Assembly (NCBI GenBank): GCA_026990885.1
Contig: JALXCO010000036.1
Coordinates: forward strand, 1 to 28,116
DNA: 28,116 nt
Source: Desulfurococcales archaeon
GTDB lineage: Archaea > Thermoproteota > Thermoprotei_A > Sulfolobales > AG1
Reading direction: 5' to 3'
Below are positions 22,149 to 28,116 of the stretch, piece by piece. The position numbers and the translations under genes were made by a program. Within the stretch, counting starts at the first letter, position 1. The number at the start of each line of letters is the position of its first letter. Below the pieces are notes generated by a model. The model was not told the DNA's origin, searched no databases, and saw only the letters and a program-made list of their open reading frames with translations.

Positions 22149-24811
22149 CCAACAACTCTCTCGATCAATCTATCAACATCCACAGACTTCCCATGCACGC
22201 TCTTCATAGGATCTATACCGTCATCACCATACACAACCTGTATAATCGACTTATCAGGCATCCTCACAGAGCCATCGTACTCCACATACAGGTCTTGAAG
22301 CGCGTTTATAAGTCTCCTCTGCATATACCCGCTCTGCGAGGTCCTAACCGCGGTATCTACAAGACCCTCCCTACCACCTGCAGCATGGAAGAAGATTTCA
22401 GTTGGTGTTAACCCCTTCCTAAAGCTTGAAACGACAAACCCTCTCGCTAATGCCCCCTTGTCTCCCGGCTTGAAGTGTGGTAGAGCTCTATCCCTATATC
22501 CTCTATGTATTCTCTCACCCCTAATAGACTGCTGGCCTAGACAGGCGGCCATTTGGGTTATATTTAGGCTGGATCCACGTGCACCCGTCCTGGCCATAAC
22601 GAATGCGTGGTTAAATGGATCCAAGCTCCTTATAGCCACCTCACCAGCCTCCTCTCTAGCCTTTCTAAGCACCTCATCCATTATTTTGATCTCGAGAGAC
22701 TCATCAATGCTTCTACCCGGTACAGGCTCCAACTCACCCCTCTCCTTAATTTCGATAAGCCTATACACGTCCTCAAATGCTTTCTTCATGATCTTTTCGA
22801 TCTCCCTCTCAGCCTCCTCACTTATAACTATGTCATCAAAAGACATTGTGAACCCTCTCTTCTCCAGAATCCTTATAAACATTCTGAACACATTATCAAT
22901 AAACATTCTACCAAACTCGCTTCCATACTCCCTTACCAGGTGGTGGAACATGGATTCAGGCTGCTGCGAGCCTATAGACTTCTTATCTAGAACACCGAAG
23001 AGAAGCTTGCCCTTCTTAACAACAACATAGGAGTCCCAGAAGCACTCCTCGTCATCACACCTGAGGTTCCCGGCAGATACATTGGCGTGAGCCCTAAAGT
23101 TGAAGTCATCAGGCAGAAATAGGCTGAGTAGCTGCTTACCAGTCCACAGCTTTTTAGGTGATAGAATAGCGGGTTCAGGTAGCGGACCGACGTATCTTGC
23201 CGCTGCTAAAAGATCTATAACCTCCTCCTCGGTGAGGAGAGTAGCCTTGCTGGTCAATATATATGATCCGCTAATATAGTCTTGAAGCCCACCTATTATC
23301 GGGCCCCCATACCTAGGGCTCAAAATATGCTCCTGAACAAGCATTAGCGTCCTCGCTTCCGCCCTAGCCTCTTCCGACTGGGGGACATGGAGATTCATCT
23401 CGTCCCCATCAAAATCAGCGTTATAGGGTGGACATACAGCTAGATGTAGCCTAAACGTCTTTCCGGGCAGTACCCTAACTTTATGTGCCATAATACTCAT
23501 TCTATGCAGGCTTGGCTGCCTATTGAACAGCACAACATCACCATCCATTAGGTGCCTCTCGACAATCCAGCCAGACGTAAGCGTTTCAGCGAGGGCTTTT
23601 CTATCATTAACAAACCTGAGGTCTATCCTTCTGCCGTCAGGCGATATAACGTAGTTGGCTCCCGGCCATGTGTATGGGCCATTGATAATTAGCCTCCTCA
23701 TATTCTCAAGATTCCAAGACGTGACCCTCTCTGGTATCGTGAGGACCTTGGCTATCTCGATAGGTACACCAACATCGTTCAGACTTATATATGGGTCAGG
23801 GCTGATGACGCTTCTAGCCGAGTAGTCAACCCTCTTCCCCGATAGGTTGCCTCTAAATCTACCCTCCTTACCCTTGAGTCTCTGGGCAAGGGTTCTTAGC
23901 GGTCTTCCATACCTCTGCTTTGCTGGCGGCACTCCCGGAGCTTCATTATCGAAGTATGTTGTAACGTGGTACTGCAGGAGCTCCCACAGGTCCTCAACAA
24001 TAATGTTTGGGGCTCCAGAAGCTATATGCTCCCTCAACCTCTCGTTTGTCCTCACTATGTCGGCGAGCTTGTGTGTCAAATCGTCCTCGGATCTAGCTCC
24101 CGTCTCAAGAACTATTGAGGGCCTTATAGTTAGTGGTGGGATAGCCAGGACCGTAAGCACCATCCACTCCGGCCTAGACTCCTTGGGATCGTATCCGAGG
24201 ATTTCGAGATCGCTGTCAGGTATCCTTTCCAGCCTCTGCCTAACCTCGATCGGGTTAAGCTTAACCTGGTCCTCCATCTTCTCCTCATAAAATGTTGTTG
24301 GCTTCTCGATCTTGATCTTGTACTGCTTCTCGCCACAGAACGGGCATCTATCAACCCTGAATGCCTCCCTCTTAAGGGTTTCAGACAGCCTCCTAGCTAG
24401 CAGAGGCCATCTATCACTCATTTTTCTATATATCTTGAGTATCTCGCCTATAGCCCTCTCGGGATCCCTGTACCTCTTGATGTATTCCTCGGGAACCTTG
24501 AATCTTCCGCAGTTCCTGCATGTTGCCCTTAGAAGATCATATATATGCTTTATAAACCCAACATGAATAACCGGCCTGGCAAGTTCAAGATGCCCAAAAT
24601 GCCCTGGACACTGGCCAATTGTGTTTCCACACACCTCGCATCTTCTGCCTGGCTCCACAACGCCCAATCTAGGATCCATTATAGAGTTTCTTATAGGCAT
24701 GCCGTCCTCATCGAGGATCTCGCTTGTTAGAATCGGGGCTATAGACATCTTCCTGATCTCGTCGGGCGACAATATGCCGAACTTTATTCCGGCTATAACG
24801 TATTCATCCAT
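22136..24811 (-). CDS. rpoA1: DNA-directed RNA polymerase subunit A' (Rpo1N)
   Basis: N-terminal part of the largest subunit, carrying the active-site magnesium loop. Seen: zinc site CEVCGNTIGQCPGHFGH, a second CRNCG...CPFCG pair, the lid/rudder region GKEGRFRGNLSGKRVDYSAR, FNRQPSLHRMSIM, and catalytic NADFDGDEMN (about 460-469). About 891 residues, typical length, no intein. Start: ATG 24811 overlaps the rpoB stop as TAATG and has GAGGTGG 5 nt upstream; GTG 24820 lies inside that site and is less likely. Confidence 0.97.
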   Translation of the reverse strand: MDEYVIAGIKFGILSPDEIRKMSIAPILTSEILDEDGMPIRNSIMDPRLGVVEPGRRCEVCGNTIGQCPGHFGHLELARPVIHVGFIKHIYDLLRATCRNCGRFKVPEEYIKRYRDPERAIGEILKIYRKMSDRWPLLARRLSETLKREAFRVDRCPFCGEKQYKIKIEKPTTFYEEKMEDQVKLNPIEVRQRLERIPDSDLEILGYDPKESRPEWMVLTVLAIPPLTIRPSIVLETGARSEDDLTHKLADIVRTNERLREHIASGAPNIIVEDLWELLQYHVTTYFDNEAPGVPPAKQRYGRPLRTLAQRLKGKEGRFRGNLSGKRVDYSARSVISPDPYISLNDVGVPIEIAKVLTIPERVTSWNLENMRRLIINGPYTWPGANYVISPDGRRIDLRFVNDRKALAETLTSGWIVERHLMDGDVVLFNRQPSLHRMSIMAHKVRVLPGKTFRLHLAVCPPYNADFDGDEMNLHVPQSEEARAEARTLMLVQEHILSPRYGGPIIGGLQDYISGSYILTSKATLLTEEEVIDLLAAARYVGPLPEPAILSPKKLWTGKQLLSLFLPDDFNFRAHANVSAGNLRCDDEECFWDSYVVVKKGKLLFGVLDKKSIGSQQPESMFHHLVREYGSEFGRMFIDNVFRMFIRILEKRGFTMSFDDIVISEEAEREIEKIMKKAFEDVYRLIEIKERGELEPVPGRSIDESLEIKIMDEVLRKAREEAGEVAIRSLDPFNHAFVMARTGARGSSLNITQMAACLGQQSIRGERIHRGYRDRALPHFKPGDKGALARGFVVSSFRKGLTPTEIFFHAAGGREGLVDTAVRTSQSGYMQRRLINALQDLYVEYDGSVRMPDKSIIQVVYGDDGIDPMKSVHGKSVDVDRLIERVVGWKR

Positions 24812-27800
24812 TACTCCCACCTCTTCATGAAAAGATCAATCTTGCTTTTAACTATGAGTCTAGGCATGATATGCATAGCCATAAGCTCCTGTATGAGAAG
24901 CTTGAATGCGTATGAAACATATATAGGAACCACGGCAGCCTTATCCTCATGGATCGGGCACACATACCTCTTTCTCAACCTATCGAACCACCCTATATGC
25001 CCGCACTCACTACACACATATATAATGGTTCTATCGCTACTATCCAGAAGCCTCTCCTTAAGCAGCATAGACGCGCCATGGCCTATTAGACAGTCCCTCT
25101 CCATCTCGCCGAACCTCAATCCTCCCTCCCTAGCTCTACCCTCAGTCGGCTGCCTGGTCAAGATCTGAACCTGACCCCTAGCCCTCGCATGGATCTTATC
25201 GGCAACCATGTGGTGGAGCTTCTGATAGTACACTATCCCTATAAAGATCGGGCTACCAATAAGCTCACCAGTCCTCCCATCATACATAGGCTCAGTGCCG
25301 TCCGCTGGATAACCAAGAAATAGAAGCTCGCGCTTCAGATCATCGATCTTCTCACCATAAAATGGCGTTGCATCAACAGATCTGCCTCTCAAAGCAGCAA
25401 CCTTTCCAGCTATGCTCTCCATCAACTGCCCCAGAGTCATTCTAGATGGCAGAGCGTGCGGGTTTATAATTAGATCTGGCGTGATACCATCTGGAGTGTA
25501 CGGCATGTCTGCCTGGCTAAATAGCATGCCTATAACACCCTTCTGGCCATGCCTAGAGGCGAACTTATCCCCGATCTCTGGTATCCTGAGGTCCCTAACC
25601 CTAACCTTTATAAGCCTATGACCCTCATTGGTGGTTGTAACTAGGACTGAATCGACAACACCTTTCTCGCCATGCCTAACGGCCACAGAGGTATCTTTTC
25701 TTTTGGCTGCAACAACACCGAACTCCTTCATCTCTTCCATGAATCTGGATGGCGACGTTTTACCTATTAGGATATCCCCTCCCTTCACAGGGATCTCTAT
25801 CCCTATTAAGCCATCGCTATCGAGCTTATCATAGTACTGTCTCCCCTTAAAGCCGTGTACACTCGGATCGGGGACCTCTATCCTGTCTTCATCTCCACCA
25901 GGATACTTTCTCTCCTCGGTCACGTATAGCCTGAAGAATGTGGATCTAGCCATACCCCTCTCAACGCTTGATTTATTCACTATGACGGCATCCTCCATGT
26001 TGTAGCCACTGTAGCTCATTACCGCAACAACCATATTGTGCCCAGCTGGCCTATCGTTGTATCCTGTCAGCTCGAGGAACCTGGTTTGAACGATCGGTTT
26101 TTCTGGGTAGTGGAGGAGATGCGATCTTGAATCGGTTCTAAGCTGGTAGTTCGATGCGTAGAAGCCTAGAGCCTGCTTAACCATGGCTGATTGATACGTG
26201 TTCCTTGGGCTCTGGTTATGCTCTGCATACGGTATGGTTGACGCTGCAATACCCATTATTGCGGGGGGATATATCTCCATGTGCGTGTGCTCCTTAGTTA
26301 TGTCGCTGGGATCTATAGCTATATACGCGTTCTCCTCCTCCTCAGCGTCTATGAGCTCCACAACCCCCATCTTCAATAGATCTTGGAACTTGAGGTCCCC
26401 GCTAGCCAGCTTATCTATAATTTCTTTGGTTAGCTTAAGCTTACCGTCCTCGACAACGAGGAGGGGCCTCATTATCCTGCCTGGATCTGTATTTATATAT
26501 ACCTCATCCACATACTCTGTTTTGTAGTGGGAGACGCTAACCTCGTAATGGATCACCCCTGATCTTCTAAGCTTCCTTATCTTCTCAGTGAGCTTGGCCC
26601 CATCCTTACAGTAGCCTATAAGCTTCCCGTTAATAAAGACCCTCGAGTAATTCAGATAGTTGTCGGAAAACTGCCTCTTCTTAGCCTCCTTAAACACCTT
26701 CTCTGCAGGGATAACCATTATGTCTGGCTCGTCAAAACTCAAGATCATGCTCTCAACAGATCGCTCATCAACACCAACGGAGATATAGCTCATTAAAGCA
26801 AGATTCTTGACCAGGCCACAGTTCGGCCCCTCGGGAGTCTCAAACGGGCATATCCTACCCCACTGCGTGCCATGGAGATCTCTGGCCTCGAAATGCGGCT
26901 GACTCCTGCTTAGTGGCGAAACAACCCTCCTCATATGGCTGTGCATAGAGATCCAGTTTGTTCTATCTAGGATCTGGCTAACACCCGTCCTATTACCCAC
27001 CCAGTTGCCTGTAGCCATTGCATGCCTGATCCTCTCGGTGACTATATCGCTTCTGACCAAAGCGGTGAGCTGAATGATCTTTCTCGTTCTAGCCTTAGCC
27101 TTCTCGAGCTGGTACCTGAAGTCCCTAACAAACGCTCTGAAGGCTGCTCGGAACTGTACAGCAAGCAGTTCTCCAGCTAGCTTAAGTCTCTTGTTTTTGT
27201 AGTGGTCCTTATCGTCTATGGGTCTCCTGCCTAAAGCAAACTCTAGGAGCTTGTTGGCCATATAGCCTAGGTAAAGGGCTTTCTTTAACCGATCTTCCTT
27301 GCTGTAGCCTATATGGGGGAGAAAATATCTATCTATAATCTGCTCAGCCCTCTCGATCCTGACCTGCATCGGCTGCCCAACAGCAACCCTGCTGCCTATA
27401 TAGTCGAGAGCGTCTTTAGAGGTCTTTATCTCGATGCTCTGGGTTAGCGAGGGTATAAGCTCCTTCTGAACCTCTGGATCTAGTGAAACAGCATTAACAA
27501 TCTCCCAATCACTCTCAAGGCCGAGTGCACGCATCATTACTACGAAAGGTATCTTCCCGGTAACTGCCGGGAAGGAGATGTGTAGCGTTCCGTCCTTGTG
27601 TCTATCGAGTATAATCGGGATCCTGTATCCTGTCGTTGCTGAAACAACCTTAGCCATATGCGTTACGTTCAACCCCTCTTTAGCGTGGTCTACAAGAACC
27701 CTGTTAGCAACCATATCTTCCTGGGCCACAAGAACCCTTTCGCTGCCGTTTATTATGAAGTATCCTCCTGGATCCTTAGGATCCTCTCCGAGCTCCCTCA

Positions 27801-28116
27801 GCTTTATAGGATCGTTGATCTTGGTTAAAACATCCTTAATGCTCCCGATCATTATTGGTATCTCGCCAAGCTCAACCTCAACTGGAGGAGACCTTATACC
27901 GTTCTCAACCTGGATCATAGTAACATAGACAGGAGAGGCGTAAGTCAGATTCCTAATCCTACACTGCATAGGGGTGATATCCCGATTAATGCTTCCATCA
28001 AACTCCTTTACCTGTGGGTCGCCAACCCTTACGTTGGTAATGATCACGTAGTGGTTGGGTATGCTGGTGGTTATGATCCCCTCCTCCTTAATTATCTCCT
28101 GGATCCTGGAAGTAAT
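24811..28116 (-). CDS. rpoB: DNA-directed RNA polymerase subunit B (Rpo2), 5' end cut by window
   Basis: Second largest RNA polymerase subunit. Seen: ETPEGPNCGLVKNLALMSYI (fork region), YSGYNMEDAVIVNKSS, KFASRHGQKGVIGML (active-site Lys region), RFGEMERDCLIGHGAS, and a C-terminal zinc ribbon CSECG...CPIH. The frame stays open to the right edge (codons ATT ACT TCC at the edge), reading RIQEIIKEEGIITTSIPNHY before the GTG at 28047, which matches internal RpoB sequence. So the true start, and probably rpoH beyond it, lie outside the window. About 1100 codons visible, nearly complete. First gene in view of the minus-strand operon rpoB-rpoA1-rpoA2-rpl30e-nusA. Confidence 0.97.
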   Translation of the reverse strand: MTSRIQEIIKEEGIITTSIPNHYVIITNVRVGDPQVKEFDGSINRDITPMQCRIRNLTYASPVYVTMIQVENGIRSPPVEVELGEIPIMIGSIKDVLTKINDPIKLRELGEDPKDPGGYFIINGSERVLVAQEDMVANRVLVDHAKEGLNVTHMAKVVSATTGYRIPIILDRHKDGTLHISFPAVTGKIPFVVMMRALGLESDWEIVNAVSLDPEVQKELIPSLTQSIEIKTSKDALDYIGSRVAVGQPMQVRIERAEQIIDRYFLPHIGYSKEDRLKKALYLGYMANKLLEFALGRRPIDDKDHYKNKRLKLAGELLAVQFRAAFRAFVRDFRYQLEKAKARTRKIIQLTALVRSDIVTERIRHAMATGNWVGNRTGVSQILDRTNWISMHSHMRRVVSPLSRSQPHFEARDLHGTQWGRICPFETPEGPNCGLVKNLALMSYISVGVDERSVESMILSFDEPDIMVIPAEKVFKEAKKRQFSDNYLNYSRVFINGKLIGYCKDGAKLTEKIRKLRRSGVIHYEVSVSHYKTEYVDEVYINTDPGRIMRPLLVVEDGKLKLTKEIIDKLASGDLKFQDLLKMGVVELIDAEEEENAYIAIDPSDITKEHTHMEIYPPAIMGIAASTIPYAEHNQSPRNTYQSAMVKQALGFYASNYQLRTDSRSHLLHYPEKPIVQTRFLELTGYNDRPAGHNMVVAVMSYSGYNMEDAVIVNKSSVERGMARSTFFRLYVTEERKYPGGDEDRIEVPDPSVHGFKGRQYYDKLDSDGLIGIEIPVKGGDILIGKTSPSRFMEEMKEFGVVAAKRKDTSVAVRHGEKGVVDSVLVTTTNEGHRLIKVRVRDLRIPEIGDKFASRHGQKGVIGMLFSQADMPYTPDGITPDLIINPHALPSRMTLGQLMESIAGKVAALRGRSVDATPFYGEKIDDLKRELLFLGYPADGTEPMYDGRTGELIGSPIFIGIVYYQKLHHMVADKIHARARGQVQILTRQPTEGRAREGGLRFGEMERDCLIGHGASMLLKERLLDSSDRTIIYVCSECGHIGWFDRLRKRYVCPIHEDKAAVVPIYVSYAFKLLIQELMAMHIMPRLIVKSKIDLFMKRWE

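Noticed and set aside
27554..27573. Perfect palindrome TTCCCGG/CCGGGAA with a 6-nt loop
   Set aside because: It lies inside the conserved rpoB coding frame with no gene boundary nearby; likely a codon coincidence.
22136..28116. Inteins or introns in the RNA polymerase genes
   Set aside because: Motifs are continuous and protein lengths are normal.

Overview
This window looks like the chromosome of a hyperthermophilic archaeon of the Crenarchaeota/Thermoprotei. RNA polymerase is split into A' (RpoA1) and A'' (RpoA2). A two-KH archaeal NusA, L30e, S12, S7, EF-1alpha, S10 and tRNA-Ser(GGA) follow in archaeal order. The tRNA-Ser gene has no encoded CCA. TATA boxes sit about 26 nt upstream of genes, and intergenic DNA is AT-rich while tRNA genes are GC-rich. 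Gene starts are unusually relaxed: TTG is common and strong GGTGA-type Shine-Dalgarno sites pick the start. I cannot name the species from sequence alone.

Layout. (1) 1-4127, plus strand: 3' part of a Trm5-type tRNA(m1G37) methyltransferase, an unknown overlapping gene, and leucyl-tRNA synthetase. (2) 4192-7585: a thioredoxin-like protein (minus), a dihydropteroate-synthase-related protein (plus) and glutamate dehydrogenase (minus). (3) 7669-7757: a promoter, a free-standing 5' half of tRNA-Gln(CUG) that stops exactly at the canonical 37/38 splice position, and then a GC-rich tail. No 3' half is visible in the window, so this is a candidate split tRNA. (4) 7839-10212, plus strand: an unknown protein, a heme O synthase-like CtaB, and a methylthioadenosine/purine nucleoside phosphorylase. 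(5) 13612-10226, minus strand: a tight cluster of a probable DUF2192 protein, a small unknown protein, a JAMM metalloprotease, a phosphoglycolate phosphatase-like HAD enzyme, an MBL-fold hydrolase and a TusA-like small protein. Then pyruvate kinase (13721-15109). (6) 28116-15163, minus strand: rpoB (cut by the window end), rpoA1, rpoA2, rpl30e, nusA, rps12, rps7, a two-hotdog thioesterase, EF-1alpha, rps10 and tRNA-Ser. A divergent DUF151/bifunctional-nuclease gene is inserted between rps12 and rps7.

The genes work together as an information-processing block: transcription core, elongation factors, small-subunit proteins, tRNA, tRNA modification and tRNA charging. Housekeeping metabolism lies around it (glutamate dehydrogenase, pyruvate kinase, nucleoside salvage, pterin-type chemistry, heme O).

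Most noteworthy are: the candidate split tRNA-Gln 5' half; three genes with convincing full-length reading frames but no ATG/GTG/TTG at the expected start (nusA on ATT, the JAMM protease on ATA, the TusA-like gene on ATA); and four perfect 23-bp tandem repeats that run from the thioesterase stop codon into the EF-1alpha promoter.
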